NCBI GenBank assembly: GCA_963781805.1
Contig: CAWAHF010000004.1
Coordinates: forward strand, 2,852,001 to 2,916,000
Reading direction: 5' to 3'
DNA length: 64,000 nucleotides
Source of the DNA: JAFGPL01 sp963781805
Lineage (GTDB): Bacteria; Bacteroidota; Bacteroidia; Bacteroidales; UBA10428
Part shown: piece by piece, positions 18,101-28,234 of the stretch
How the letters are laid out: the number at the start of each line of letters is the position of its first letter
Position numbering within the stretch: position 1 is the first letter of the stretch
Position numbers and translations under genes: made by a program
The notes under the pieces: generated by a model
The model's database searches: none
Told to the model about the DNA's origin: nothing
What the model saw: only the letters and a program-made list of their open reading frames with translations

Positions 18101-21100
18101 CCTCAGACACGCTGGGGCGGGATTATGCGGGAAATTCAAACCAGCGATTTTGAAACGTCCAATGTTGAATATATAGAATTCTGGATGATGGATCCGTTTG
18201 TATACGATACAACCGCCGCTCCCGGTACACTTGGTGGAGATTTATACTTTAACCTTGGAGAAATTTCAGAAGATATTCTGAGAGATTCCCGTAAAATGTT
18301 TGAAAACGGACTCCCCGCTTCCGATTCTGTGACACTGGTTGATACAACTATCTGGGGAAGAGTTCCCAGAACACAGTCTGTTGTGAATGAATTTAATACG
18401 GATCCTCAAACCAGAAAATACCAGGATGTAGGGCTTGATGGCCTTTCGAACAATGATGAACAATCATTCTTTCGTCCCTATCTGAATCAGGTTAAAAATA
18501 TAATCACCGATACATCATCAAATGTCTACGAACAAATCAAATCAGACCCTTCAAGTGATGATTTCCATTACTACCTGGGTAACGATTATGATAACGAGGG
18601 ACTTGGAGTAGTTGCACGATACAAAAACTATAACGGGATGGAAGGAAACTCACCATCAACCGAACAATCGGGTGGTGAGTTTGCTGCAGCAAGCACTAAG
18701 CCTAATGCTGAAGACATTAACCGTGACAATACCCTGAATGAAACCGAAGCCTATTATTCTTATAATGCAAGCATAAGACCGGGAGATTTGCAGGTGGGTA
18801 AAAACTATATTGTTGACAAAGTTAGAGGAAAAGATAAGGATGTTGACTGGTATTTATTCAGAATACCAATTAGCGATTACAAAAGCAGGTTTGGCAATAT
18901 TGAAGATTTCAAATCTATCCGGTTTTTCAGAATGTACCTGAAAGATTTCAACAAACCGGTAATTCTCCGATTTGCAGAACTCCACCTCATCAGGGGAGAA
19001 TGGCGAAAATACAGGGAGGATATGAGTGAAGGCGGTCCCGGATTGGCTGACCAGTCAGAAGACGGTTCTTTCGAAATATCTGCAGTAAATATTGAAGAAA
19101 ATTCAGGTAAAAGACCCGTAAATTACGTGTTACCTCCGGGTATCAGCAGGGTGATCGATCCCAGTCAGCCCCAGTTAGCTGAACTCAATGAGCAATCGAT
19201 GGTTTTCAGGGTATATAACCTTGCAGATGGAGATGCACGTGTTGCTTACAAAAATGTGGATCTTGATCTAAGGCAGTACAAGAAACTTAGAATGTTTGTA
19301 CATGCTGAAGCAATTCCCGGAGATGTACTTGATAGTAGTGACATAACAGCTTTCATTCGATTGGGCTCAGATTACCAGGATAATTACTTTGAATATGAGG
19401 TGCCTTTGAAAATTACAGATGCAGGTGTATATGACAACAATGATGAAAATAATCGAAGGGTAGTCTGGCCCGAAGCAAACACTTTTTATATTGATCTTGA
19501 AGAATTGGTAAAGCTAAGGATTGACAGGGATAATGCTATACAGAATGAACCTCAATATTATAGTAAGACGAGAATATTCCGAGAGTACGACGGCAAAAAC
19601 AAAATGAAGGTAAAAGGAACTCCAAACTTAAGCAATATACGCACCATAATACTTGGCATAAGAAATCCGGGCAATTCAGATAATCAGAACCACAACGATG
19701 GTCTTCCTAAAAGTGCGGAAATCTGGTTTAATGAATTGCGGCTCGAGGATTTTAATAATAAAGGTGGGTGGGCAGCAAATGCCAGGGTTCAGGTAAAACT
19801 GGCAGACCTTGGTACACTATCTGTTGCGGGAAGTACCATTCAACCCGGATTTGGAAGCCTGGAACAAAAAGTAAACGAGCGTAAAAAAGAACAGGTCAAT
19901 CAGTTTGATATTTCTTCAAATCTTGAACTTGGAAAATTCTTTCCTGAAAAAGCAAAGGTCTCACTTCCGACTTTTATTGGCGTATCAAAATCGGTTATCA
20001 ATCCGGAATACTATCCTAAAGAACCTGATCGCCTTCTGAAGGATGTGTTAAAAACTGCGGAAACCAAAGGAGAACGAAGCGATATCAAAGAAATATCACA
20101 GGATTTAACCGAACGTAAAAGTTTCAATCTAACCAATGCCAGAGTTGCTAAAGATTTTAAAAAGCTTAAGCCACTATCGCCCGGTAATCTCTCTCTTAGC
20201 GTCGGATATAGCGATGTAAAATCAAAGAATTACAAAGTTGAACGAAATGACCTGATAAAATACAGGGCAGGACTGAATTACACATACACTATGCGGCCGG
20301 CAACAATTACACCATTTAAGAAATCAAAGAAAATGAAATCTCCTCTATTTAGACTTATTAAAGATTTCAATTTCAGTCCGCTCCCTTCGCAATTTACGTT
20401 CAGAACAGGAATTGACAGATACTATAATGAAATTAAGCTCAGAAATGTTTTTGCGGAGGATTATAAAATCGACTCTACCGTAAATAAAGATTTTACCTGG
20501 AACAGGTTTTATATGTTTCAGTGGCAGCTTGCCCGATCCATAAGAGTAGATTTCTCGGCAACCAATTTAGCCCGGATTGACGAACCGGAAGGAGCTTATG
20601 ATTTGTTCCGGCAGGGAAACAAAGAATTCTGGAAAGATTCTGTCTGGCAAAATATTCTGAACGGGGGAAGAAATACCAGTTATAATCAAACATTGAATGC
20701 GTCGTATACATTGCCTATTAATAAAATACCTATGTTTAACTGGCTCTCTTCATCCGTAAGCTACAGTGGAAAATTTAACTGGGATCGCGGACCAATTTAT
20801 CAGGGCGGTTATAAGCTGGGCCATACCGTTCGTAACTCAAACTCCTTTCAGTTTACCAATCAGTTGAATTTAATGAATCTTTACTTAAAAGTACCCTTCA
20901 TTAAAAAGATTGATGCCAAATACCGGGGAGGTAAAAAACCCGAATCGGAGAAAAAATATAAAACGGTATACTTTTCCAGGCGAACCTTTTTAAAGGCCAA
21001 CCAGCCGAAAAATATAATTCATAAATTAGGTACGACTAAAGTTACAGTTACTGTGGTAGATGCCGATAATAAAGAAATAAAGGTAGAAAGCGAAGTGGTT

Positions 21101-22615
21101 AATGAAAATAAAATTACTATTACCGCAGATCAGGATTATACCGGGATTACGGTAAATATAGAAGGCCAGATTGAAAAAGGCGAAAATCCTGTGGTTTTCA
21201 TTGCTGAAAATACCGTTAGAGTTATGACCGGTTTGAAATCTCTTACCATCAATTATTCACGGCAGGGAGGAACGACCCTGATGGGATATATGCCTGAAAC
21301 CAACATTTTTGGTCTGAATACGGGTACAGGTAAATTCAGCATGGCGCCGGGCATTCCGTTTATCCTGGGATGGCAGGATACCACTTTTGTGAAGGGAGCT
21401 GCTTCCAAAGGCTGGCTGACTGATAATCCGGATTTCAGCAATCCTTACAGTATGCAACAAACCGAAAATTTAATCCTGCAGGGCACGTTTGAACCCTTCC
21501 GGGGTTTACGCGTCGATTTGAAAGGGCAAAGATCATCTTCTCAGAATGTTACCGAATATTTTCTGCCAGAAGGAACAAACAGTTTCTCCTTTGCCAATCG
21601 GTTACAGAATGGTACATTCTCTATCTCGGTGATTACAATTGGTTCCGCCTTTGAGAAATTAAAAGTTGAGGATAATTTTAAGTCTCAGTATTTCGAAGAT
21701 TTCAAGAACTACCGGAAAACGATTGCTGGAAGATTATATCAACGCAGAGTGCAACAGAGCGGTATTGGCTACCAGGGATCTGTTACCAGTACACTTGAGG
21801 AAGGTTATCCGGATGGATATGGTTCCACCTCTGCCGAAGTACTGATACCTGCTTTTCTTGCTGCCTATACGGGGAAAAGTCCTAACAACGTAACCCTGGA
21901 TCCATTTCCGGGTTTCCTAAGTATCCTGCCAAACTGGTCGATAAATTTTGATGCACTGTCACGACTAAAATTCTTTAAAAAATTTGTCAAAACGTTTAAT
22001 ATCCGCCATACCTATCAATCTACTTACAGTGTGGGGTCCTATACAACCTTTACCGACATGACATTTGCAGAAGACGGCTTATCTTATATCCGTGATATTC
22101 AGAATAATTTCTACCCTGAATTTTTAATAAATTCAGTTTCCATCAACGAAAAATTAAGCCCCCTCATAAACTTTGATATCACGTGGAATAATAATCTTTT
22201 AACCCGTTTTGAATTGGGAAAATCAAGAATTTTAGCCCTGGGCCTTGCCAACAATCAGCTTACGGAAAGTCGTAATGATGATATCATTATTGGCACAGGA
22301 TATCGATTTAAGGACGTGAAAATATCGATTAACGATAAACCTATTAGTAGTGATTTGAATGTAAGAATAGATTTTTCCATTCGTGATAATAAAACCCTTA
22401 TCAGACATCTGGCACAGAATGTAGACGATGAAGTGGATCAAATTACAACCGGCCAACGAATTATAAAAATAAATGCTACTGCTGATTATACCCTGAGCCC
22501 CCGATTCAATATCCAGTTTTTCTTCGACAGAACATTAAACGATCCTTACAGTTCGAGAACTTTTCTCACTGCCGACACCAATATCGGGTTTAGTGTTAAG
22601 TTTTCGCTCCAATAA
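15155..22615 (+). CDS. sprA: Type IX secretion system translocon protein SprA (Sov)
   Basis: SprA is the giant outer-membrane barrel through which the type IX secretion system exports folded cargo. At 2486 residues it fits the family (about 2400-2500). A hydrophobic N-terminal segment (ISVLVLVLFFTLSVF, about 11-25) acts as the signal peptide. The family-typical regions follow, such as FDRVFG-type plugs (GETFDKVFGTDAINI), the ISRVDNPALSERNRK stretch, GIAYIDDFEGTETSIEL mid-protein and many barrel strands up to the terminal GFSVKFSLQ. An in-frame TAA at 15140-15142 leaves TTG at 15155 as the only plausible start before the signal peptide. It works with PorQ, encoded at 57.5 kb. Confidence 0.96.
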   Translation: MKGHKYIKAVISVLVLVLFFTLSVFKETAFNSTLAQQPPDTSLNSGSTLRYPFDDDNRYTNPNDVSSSPLYMDNPSNVKSSVTYDPESNEYVFSEKVGNLDFRRPSVMTFKEFYNYESELETRKYWEEKAKENKTGQTPGLIGRIKMGETFDKVFGTDAINIVPQGSAELIFGYNISRVDNPALSERNRKNGAFTFKEKIQMNVAGSIGDKMELGINYNTEATFDFENKTKLQYAGKEDEIIKKIEAGNVTLPLTGSLISGSQSLFGLKTELQFGKLTVTNIFSHQRGESSVIDVQGGAQINEFEVDVDQYDANRHFFLSHFFRDNYNKWLGTPPYISSGVRIEQIEVWITNKTSNFDSDNRNFVAFMDLGEGYYSNPDEPTQAYVENFQGPVDFIQPVTQPNYPVSNDANTLYSKMVQTYSSIRDIKEVATTLGPLETTYNLRGGNEYEKVENARKLSEREYTINRELGYISLNSALRTDEVLAVAYIYTYQGKTYRVGEISTEGVSAPSALILKLIKGTTLTPKMKTWDLMMKNIYSINAYQVNRTDFRLDILYRNDETGIPMNYIREPGASPDFNNKILLKVLGLDTLDSRNEPNPDGMFDFIEGTTIIPSTGKIIFPLVEPFGSDLRKKITGGDPNKNIIANKYVFQELYDSTQTKASQIAEKNKFFLSGTYQSSSSSEIQLNAMNVPRNSVKVSAGGIQLTEGVDYTVDYTLGRVKILNQGLLESGTPLRISLENNALFNLQTKTLLGTHLDYKVSDNFIIGGTLLNLTERPLTQKVNMGEEPISNTIWGLNTSYQTQSHFLTSLIDKLPFLETKEVSNISLDAEFAQLIPGQSKAISKNGIAYIDDFEGTETSIELKTLPSWVLASTPREFKEGKLINDLEYNYNRAKLSWYVIDPLFTRRGSNTPDLPEGDESNDFVREIKETEIYTQKQSGTGFETPLSVLNLAYYPNERGPYNYDATPSAYSSGINNQGNLRDPQTRWGGIMREIQTSDFETSNVEYIEFWMMDPFVYDTTAAPGTLGGDLYFNLGEISEDILRDSRKMFENGLPASDSVTLVDTTIWGRVPRTQSVVNEFNTDPQTRKYQDVGLDGLSNNDEQSFFRPYLNQVKNIITDTSSNVYEQIKSDPSSDDFHYYLGNDYDNEGLGVVARYKNYNGMEGNSPSTEQSGGEFAAASTKPNAEDINRDNTLNETEAYYSYNASIRPGDLQVGKNYIVDKVRGKDKDVDWYLFRIPISDYKSRFGNIEDFKSIRFFRMYLKDFNKPVILRFAELHLIRGEWRKYREDMSEGGPGLADQSEDGSFEISAVNIEENSGKRPVNYVLPPGISRVIDPSQPQLAELNEQSMVFRVYNLADGDARVAYKNVDLDLRQYKKLRMFVHAEAIPGDVLDSSDITAFIRLGSDYQDNYFEYEVPLKITDAGVYDNNDENNRRVVWPEANTFYIDLEELVKLRIDRDNAIQNEPQYYSKTRIFREYDGKNKMKVKGTPNLSNIRTIILGIRNPGNSDNQNHNDGLPKSAEIWFNELRLEDFNNKGGWAANARVQVKLADLGTLSVAGSTIQPGFGSLEQKVNERKKEQVNQFDISSNLELGKFFPEKAKVSLPTFIGVSKSVINPEYYPKEPDRLLKDVLKTAETKGERSDIKEISQDLTERKSFNLTNARVAKDFKKLKPLSPGNLSLSVGYSDVKSKNYKVERNDLIKYRAGLNYTYTMRPATITPFKKSKKMKSPLFRLIKDFNFSPLPSQFTFRTGIDRYYNEIKLRNVFAEDYKIDSTVNKDFTWNRFYMFQWQLARSIRVDFSATNLARIDEPEGAYDLFRQGNKEFWKDSVWQNILNGGRNTSYNQTLNASYTLPINKIPMFNWLSSSVSYSGKFNWDRGPIYQGGYKLGHTVRNSNSFQFTNQLNLMNLYLKVPFIKKIDAKYRGGKKPESEKKYKTVYFSRRTFLKANQPKNIIHKLGTTKVTVTVVDADNKEIKVESEVVNENKITITADQDYTGITVNIEGQIEKGENPVVFIAENTVRVMTGLKSLTINYSRQGGTTLMGYMPETNIFGLNTGTGKFSMAPGIPFILGWQDTTFVKGAASKGWLTDNPDFSNPYSMQQTENLILQGTFEPFRGLRVDLKGQRSSSQNVTEYFLPEGTNSFSFANRLQNGTFSISVITIGSAFEKLKVEDNFKSQYFEDFKNYRKTIAGRLYQRRVQQSGIGYQGSVTSTLEEGYPDGYGSTSAEVLIPAFLAAYTGKSPNNVTLDPFPGFLSILPNWSINFDALSRLKFFKKFVKTFNIRHTYQSTYSVGSYTTFTDMTFAEDGLSYIRDIQNNFYPEFLINSVSINEKLSPLINFDITWNNNLLTRFELGKSRILALGLANNQLTESRNDDIIIGTGYRFKDVKISINDKPISSDLNVRIDFSIRDNKTLIRHLAQNVDDEVDQITTGQRIIKINATADYTLSPRFNIQFFFDRTLNDPYSSRTFLTADTNIGFSVKFSLQ

Positions 22616-22668
22616 GAACTGTTGAAAAAACCTGATAAAAATTAGCTTACATGCCCATAAAAAAAATG

Positions 22669-22676
22669 TATTTTTG
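22669..22676 (+). promoter_or_regulatory. Candidate -7 element for gcvH
   Basis: TATTTTTG matches the Bacteroidota -7 consensus TAnnTTTG and lies 22 bases before the gcvH ATG. No TTTG is found at the ideal -33 distance, so this is a half match only. Confidence 0.35.
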
Positions 22677-22697
22677 TTCAATTGAAAACAAAATATT

Positions 22698-23078
22698 ATG
22701 AATATACCAAAAGATCTTCGATTTACTAAAGATCATGAATGGATCAAACCGGAAGGAGAAACCGCTTTAATTGGCATTACTGATTATGCCGCGGGAGAGC
22801 TCGGTGATATTGTTTTTCTGGAAATTGAAACCGAAGGTGAACAACTTGAACAAGGTGAGGTATTTGGAACAGTCGAAGCTGTGAAAACAGTTTCGGATAT
22901 GTTTATGCCTGTCGCCGGAAAAGTAATTGAAATAAATCCAAAACTTGAAGATAAACCGGAACTGGTAAACAAAGATCCTTATGGTGAAGGTTGGTTAATC
23001 AGGATCGAGATAAAAAATAAGGGTCAACTTGATATGCTTCTCTCACAGTCAGATTATGAAGCCCTGATAAATTCCTGA
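22698..23078 (+). CDS. gcvH: Glycine cleavage system H protein
   Basis: H protein carries the lipoyl arm that shuttles the aminomethyl group between the P, T and L proteins. The 126-residue sequence is of normal length. It has the lipoylation site at Lys63 in GTVEAVKTVSDMF, the N-terminal HEWIKPEG, GITDYAAGELGDIVFLE and the C-terminal DPYGEGWLIRIE. The other glycine-cleavage genes are not in this window. Confidence 0.97.
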   Translation: MNIPKDLRFTKDHEWIKPEGETALIGITDYAAGELGDIVFLEIETEGEQLEQGEVFGTVEAVKTVSDMFMPVAGKVIEINPKLEDKPELVNKDPYGEGWLIRIEIKNKGQLDMLLSQSDYEALINS

Positions 23079-23147
23079 AATCAGTCTTGAAGATTCATTG
23101 AAATGGTTGTGACATTCGCTCAGAAAACGGTCCAATCATGTGTAAAT

Positions 23148-24410
23148 TCATTGTCCCAAATCCTTTACTACCATTTGAATGGTTTGCTTATTGCGTTGCT
23201 CCAGAATAAGTTCTTTATTTTTCATTACCCTTGTTATGGTCACTTCATCATAATAACGAATGGTAATCAACTCCAGACCCTCTGATATCTGTATCCTAAA
23301 ATTTTTTTCCAGGTCGTTCCTCACCGGCATCAATCGATTGGTATCATTGTTTACGAGCACCTTGAAGCTAACTGCCGAATTTTGCATAAGGTTAATTTTA
23401 AGACTGAATCTGGCAAAACTGCCGAAAATTTTTTCCAGATTATCTTCTGCTATAAAGGAAAAATCTCTCGGAAATATTTCCATCAACACCTGATTAAGCT
23501 TGAAAATAAACGAAGGAATAAGTTTCTCGTAAGTATCATCCCCAATGATGGTACCCGGAAGATTTGGTTCAAGAAATGACCTGACATGCATCCTGATATT
23601 TTTTCGTTGCAGAGGCTGGATAGTTTTCGGGTGTATTACACTTGTACCATAATAAGCCAGTTCGATTGCATCAATATAGGAAATTTTATCAAGCTTAACT
23701 GTTTTTTCAAAATATTTCGGATCGGCATTCAAAACACCCGGTACATCCTTCCAAATAGTCACTTCTTTCAAATCGAGAAAATATGCCAGCACAGCGGCTG
23801 AAAAATCTGATCCTTCTCTTCCCAGGGTGGTACTGAGATTAGTTACCGTAGAACCGATAAATCCCTGGGTGATATATATCCTGGCATCTTTAAAGTTAAA
23901 GGCTTCTTTTACAAATTGTTCAGACATTTCATAATTGACTTTGGCTTCCCTGTAATTGTTATCCGTTTTGAGATATTTTCTGATATCCATCCATTTTACA
24001 TCCAACGCATTACGTTGAAGATAATGAGTTACAATCTTGGTAGATAGAATTTCACCAAAACATACAATCTGATCATACTCAAAGTTAAATTGCATCGAAG
24101 GTTCTTCCGCCAGTTTTTCATCCAACCTGTTTAGTGTATGATCAATATCCCCATAAATATTATCCGATTTATCAGGAAAGAGCTCCTCAATAATTTCATA
24201 ATGATACGCTTTAAAAATATTGAGACTTTGCGACAGGCGCGGACTCCGGTTACAATAATCTTCGGTAACCTTTTCAAGTGCATTGGTTGTTTTTCCCATT
24301 GCTGAAATTACAATAAGCAATGGCTCGTCGAACATTTTTAAAATATTTGCCAGGTTTCTTACAGCTTCGGCATTCTTTATGGAAGCTCCTCCAAATTTGA
24401 ACACTTTCAT
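23148..24410 (-). CDS. Aspartate kinase
   Basis: This enzyme phosphorylates aspartate, the first step towards Lys, Met, Thr and diaminopimelate. The 420-residue protein has the amino-acid-kinase domain with KFGGAS at the N-terminus, VISAMGKTTNAL, TLGREGSDFSAAVLAYFL and WKDVPGVLNADPK (substrate and nucleotide loops). A C-terminal roughly 120-residue part is diverged and ACT-like, where feedback regulation would act. It is monofunctional, without homoserine dehydrogenase. It stands alone on the minus strand, converging with gcvH. Which isozyme (lysC, thrA-like or dap-linked) cannot be decided. Confidence 0.92.
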   Translation of the reverse strand: MKVFKFGGASIKNAEAVRNLANILKMFDEPLLIVISAMGKTTNALEKVTEDYCNRSPRLSQSLNIFKAYHYEIIEELFPDKSDNIYGDIDHTLNRLDEKLAEEPSMQFNFEYDQIVCFGEILSTKIVTHYLQRNALDVKWMDIRKYLKTDNNYREAKVNYEMSEQFVKEAFNFKDARIYITQGFIGSTVTNLSTTLGREGSDFSAAVLAYFLDLKEVTIWKDVPGVLNADPKYFEKTVKLDKISYIDAIELAYYGTSVIHPKTIQPLQRKNIRMHVRSFLEPNLPGTIIGDDTYEKLIPSFIFKLNQVLMEIFPRDFSFIAEDNLEKIFGSFARFSLKINLMQNSAVSFKVLVNNDTNRLMPVRNDLEKNFRIQISEGLELITIRYYDEVTITRVMKNKELILEQRNKQTIQMVVKDLGQ

Positions 24411-24752
24411 AATTAAAACATTATTACAGATCTAAATAAATCAGATGATAAAATAATGAATATTCTGTGAAATTAAGTATGACAAAGTACATTTTAAACC
24501 AAAAATCAATCATCGCCTTAAACCTATATAAAACAAATGGGATATGGAAGTTTCAATTTGCAATGTTCAAATTATTAAAAAAATATGCCGAATTTTGCGC
24601 CTGATTTTGTTTCAGCGATTCGAAAAATATTGAAAATACAAGGCTATTACAATGACTGACATAAATATTTTGATAAAATTTAGTTAATATAATCATACAG
24701 ATTTTTGATTGTCGATGTAATTGTGATATAATTTCAACAAATCAATTACCAG
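24411..24752. other. Intergenic region between divergent aspartate kinase and mfd genes
   Basis: The 342 bases are very AT-rich and must hold promoters for both divergent genes. TTTG at 24704-24707 followed after 19 bases by TATAATTT is a weak candidate for mfd. I see no ORF, repeat or stable hairpin. Confidence 0.5.
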
Positions 24753-27700
24753 GTGGTATTAGAAGAGATTCTTCGGGAAACGGAAAAACATCCAAACTGC
24801 AAATTACTACTTCAACAGTTGCATACTGTTGCTAAGAGGTTTTTTATTAAGGGATTATCGGGTTCATCAAAATCCTTGGTTTCCTCATATATACTAAGCA
24901 GGTACCGGGGGTGCCATCTTTTTGTACTGCACGATAAAGACGAAGCAGCCTATTTTTACAGCGATTTGGTAAATACGCTGGGAGAAAAAAGCATGCTTTT
25001 TTTCCCGTCTTCCTACAAACGTTCGGTTCAGTATCGATTAATAGAGCATGAAAATCTTATTCTCCGAAACGAAGTGTTTAATGCATTGGGTAATTTAAGA
25101 AAAGAACCATTGCCCGCAACAGATTACATGGCAATTGTAACCTATCCTGAAGCACTGTTAGAAAAAGTAGTCACCCATCAGAAGCTGCAAAAAAACACAT
25201 TGCAACTGACAAAAGGAGAACAAGTTGGCATTGAATTTATCGAAGAAATATTGCATGAATATAAATTTATTCGAACCGATTTTGTCTATGAACCTGGTCA
25301 ATATGCCATACGAGGTGGAATTGTAGATATCTTTTCATACGCGAACAAAGAGCCCTACCGAATCGATTTTTTTGGCGATGAAGTAGAATCGATCCGGACA
25401 TTTAATATCGAAACGCAACTTTCTGATAAACAATTTGAAAAAATTGCAATCCTTCCCAACGTTCAGAAATTTTCGATAAATGATGCAGAAGAATCATTTC
25501 TTGATTTTGTTCCAGGTGAAAGTATCCTCTGGATCTCGGATATCAGGTATATATCTGACAGAATGAATGATATTTTTGAAAATACGGATTCTACATTATT
25601 AACTGAGGATAATGTAACATGGCAGAAAGATCTTAACCTAATTACCGGTAATTATTTCATCGAAAAATTGAATGGTCTTAAGACGATAGAGTTTGGTAAC
25701 CGTTCTTTCTTTCCTCCCGAAAAAGAATTTGTGTTTAACACTTTACTTCAACCTTCCTTTAATAAAAATTTTAATTTGCTTTCTGATACCATGATGAAAT
25801 ATCAGTCAGACGGCTATATAAATTATATTTTATCTGACAGTGAAAAACAGATAGACCGGTTAAAAGCCATTTTCCACGAGATCAATAAGGATATCAGGTT
25901 TATATCCGTATTCAAAACACTTCATGAGGGATATGTTGATCATGATTTAAATATCTGTTGTTTTACAGATCACGAAATCTTTGAGAGATATCATAAGTAC
26001 AAGCTCGATTCCGGTACTTCACATAAGGCTTCCCTGTCGTTGAAAGAAATAACCGAATTGCAGCCGGGAGATTATGTGGTTCATATCGACCATGGTATCG
26101 GAAGATTTGGGGGACTTGAAAAAATTGAAACTAATGGCAGATTGCAGGAATCCATCAGATTAATATATAAGGACAAAGACATTTTATATGTTTCAATTCA
26201 TTCGCTTCACAAAATTTCCAAATACAAAGGGAAAGATGACCAACCACCAAAAATTTATAAACTTGGCTCGGGAGCATGGCAGAAATTAAAGCTAACTACC
26301 AAGAAGAAAATTAAAGATATTGCGAAAGACCTGATAGCGCTTTATGCAAAAAGAAAAACGATAGATGGTTTCAGATTTGCACCCGATACCTATTTACAGA
26401 ATGAACTGGAAGCTTCATTCATTTTTGAAGATACCCCCGACCAACTCACTGCAACCAATGCTGTAAAACAGGATATGGAATCATCTAATCCAATGGACCG
26501 TTTAATATGTGGTGATGTTGGTTTCGGTAAAACAGAAATTGCTGTCAGGGCAGCCTTTAAAGCAGTTACCGACAGTAAACAGGTTGCTATCCTGGTGCCC
26601 ACTACTATTCTTGCATTGCAGCACTATAATACGTTTGCAGACAGGTTGAAAGACTTTCCATGCAATGTTGAATATATTTCCCGGTTTAAGTCGCAACGCG
26701 AACAGAAACAAATATTATTGCGATTAAAAGATGGGAAAACAGACATTATTATTGGCACACACCGATTGCTTGGAAAAGATATCCTGTTTAAAGATCTTGG
26801 TTTGCTTATTATTGATGAAGAACAAAAATTCGGTGTTGCGGCTAAGGAAAAACTGCGTGCACTCAGGGAAAATGTAGATACGCTCACGCTTACTGCAACT
26901 CCGATACCACGTACTCTACAGTTTTCGCTTATGGGTTCGCGTGATCTTTCTATCATTAATACCCCTCCGCCTAACAGACATCCTATTGCTACCGAGCTGT
27001 ACATGTTCAATGAAGATATTGTAAAAGAAGGAATAGAGTTTGAAGTCAATCGTGGCGGACAGGTATTTTTTATTCATAACCGGATACAAAATATTGCAGA
27101 AATAGAAAAACTAATAAACAGATTATGCCCTAAAGTAAAAACTGTTGTGGCCCATGGTCAGATGGATGGTTCAAACCTTGAAAATATCATGATGGATTTT
27201 ATCAATGGGGATTCCGATGTATTGATTTCTACAGCTATCATCGAGTCTGGGCTGGACATCCCGAATGCAAATACTATATTTATCAATAATGCTCACCATT
27301 TCGGTCTAAGCGATCTACATCAGCTAAGAGGTCGTGTCGGCAGATCGAATAAGAAAGCTGTTTGCTATTTGTTGGCGCCTCCCTTGAGTTCACTAACCCC
27401 AGAAGCCCGAAGAAGGTTAAAAGCTATCGAAGAATTTTCAGATCTTGGAAGCGGTCTGAATATTGCTTTGCAGGATTTGGATATCAGGGGAGCCGGAAAT
27501 CTGCTGGGCGCTGAGCAAAGTGGATTTATTGCCGATATTGGTGTTGAAGTTTATAACCGGATATTGAATGAAGCCATGCGGGAATTAAAGGAATTCGAAT
27601 ATCACGACCTGTTTGCAACCTCAGAAAATGAGAAAATTACACAGGGTGTAGGAAATTATGTTGAAGATTGTCAGATAGATACTGATCTGGAACTGTTATT

Positions 27701-28121
27701 CCCCGATGAGTATATCTCAAACATAGCCGAACGGTTAAATCTCTACCGTGAACTTGATAATATTGAATCGGAAGAAAAGCTAATTCAATTTCAGAAAAAT
27801 CTTGAAGACAGGTTTGGTAAAATGCCTGAAGCATCACTAGAACTTTTAATGATAGTAAGGCTTAGATGGATAGCCAGAAAACTTGGAATCGAAAAAATAG
27901 TGCTGCGAAAAAATGTTATGATCAATTATTTTATTTCAAACCAGGAGTCATCATTTTATAAATCTCCCGTTTTTGCGAACATTCTATCCTTTGTTCAAAG
28001 ACAACCATCGTTTTTCAAAATGAAAGAAGGTAATAATAAGCTTCATCTTACCATCGATAAAATTTCATCTGTTTACGATGCAATTAAGATGTTGAACCGG
28101 ATGGTTGTGGCAAACAGCTAA
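24753..28121 (+). CDS. mfd: Transcription-repair coupling factor Mfd
   Basis: Mfd removes RNA polymerase stalled at lesions and recruits UvrA. The 1122-residue protein has the expected order: an N-terminal UvrB-like region (YEPGQYAIRGGIVDIFSY near 190), the RNA-polymerase interaction domain (LQPGDYVVHIDHGIGRFGGLE near 435), and a RecG-like helicase with Walker A GDVGFGKTEIAVRAAF (about 587) and DEEQ box. Motifs TATPIPRTL and QLRGRVGRS follow, then the C-terminal TRCF domain. The start is GTG at 24753; no ATG lies near enough to replace it. Confidence 0.96.
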   Translation: MVLEEILRETEKHPNCKLLLQQLHTVAKRFFIKGLSGSSKSLVSSYILSRYRGCHLFVLHDKDEAAYFYSDLVNTLGEKSMLFFPSSYKRSVQYRLIEHENLILRNEVFNALGNLRKEPLPATDYMAIVTYPEALLEKVVTHQKLQKNTLQLTKGEQVGIEFIEEILHEYKFIRTDFVYEPGQYAIRGGIVDIFSYANKEPYRIDFFGDEVESIRTFNIETQLSDKQFEKIAILPNVQKFSINDAEESFLDFVPGESILWISDIRYISDRMNDIFENTDSTLLTEDNVTWQKDLNLITGNYFIEKLNGLKTIEFGNRSFFPPEKEFVFNTLLQPSFNKNFNLLSDTMMKYQSDGYINYILSDSEKQIDRLKAIFHEINKDIRFISVFKTLHEGYVDHDLNICCFTDHEIFERYHKYKLDSGTSHKASLSLKEITELQPGDYVVHIDHGIGRFGGLEKIETNGRLQESIRLIYKDKDILYVSIHSLHKISKYKGKDDQPPKIYKLGSGAWQKLKLTTKKKIKDIAKDLIALYAKRKTIDGFRFAPDTYLQNELEASFIFEDTPDQLTATNAVKQDMESSNPMDRLICGDVGFGKTEIAVRAAFKAVTDSKQVAILVPTTILALQHYNTFADRLKDFPCNVEYISRFKSQREQKQILLRLKDGKTDIIIGTHRLLGKDILFKDLGLLIIDEEQKFGVAAKEKLRALRENVDTLTLTATPIPRTLQFSLMGSRDLSIINTPPPNRHPIATELYMFNEDIVKEGIEFEVNRGGQVFFIHNRIQNIAEIEKLINRLCPKVKTVVAHGQMDGSNLENIMMDFINGDSDVLISTAIIESGLDIPNANTIFINNAHHFGLSDLHQLRGRVGRSNKKAVCYLLAPPLSSLTPEARRRLKAIEEFSDLGSGLNIALQDLDIRGAGNLLGAEQSGFIADIGVEVYNRILNEAMRELKEFEYHDLFATSENEKITQGVGNYVEDCQIDTDLELLFPDEYISNIAERLNLYRELDNIESEEKLIQFQKNLEDRFGKMPEASLELLMIVRLRWIARKLGIEKIVLRKNVMINYFISNQESSFYKSPVFANILSFVQRQPSFFKMKEGNNKLHLTIDKISSVYDAIKMLNRMVVANS

Positions 28122-28193
28122 TATTCAGAGGATGAAAAACCGATTTTAAGTCTTTTTAACAAATAATTCACTAATAGTTATAAATGTTATTTT

Positions 28194-28201
28194 TATATTT
28201 G
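28194..28201 (+). promoter_or_regulatory. Candidate -7 element for the coaX-lptC gene run
   Basis: TATATTTG is an exact match to TAnnTTTG and lies 34 bases before the coaX ATG, in the gap after mfd. No -33 TTTG is visible at 19-21 bases, so confidence is limited. Confidence 0.4.
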
Positions 28202-28234
28202 ATTAATTTCTAATAAATTAATAGAGTTTTCAGA

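Noticed and set aside
15155..22615. Idea that the sprA gene is split or frameshifted because of its great length
   Set aside because: The frame is continuous for 2486 codons and shows family motifs throughout; the length is normal for SprA.
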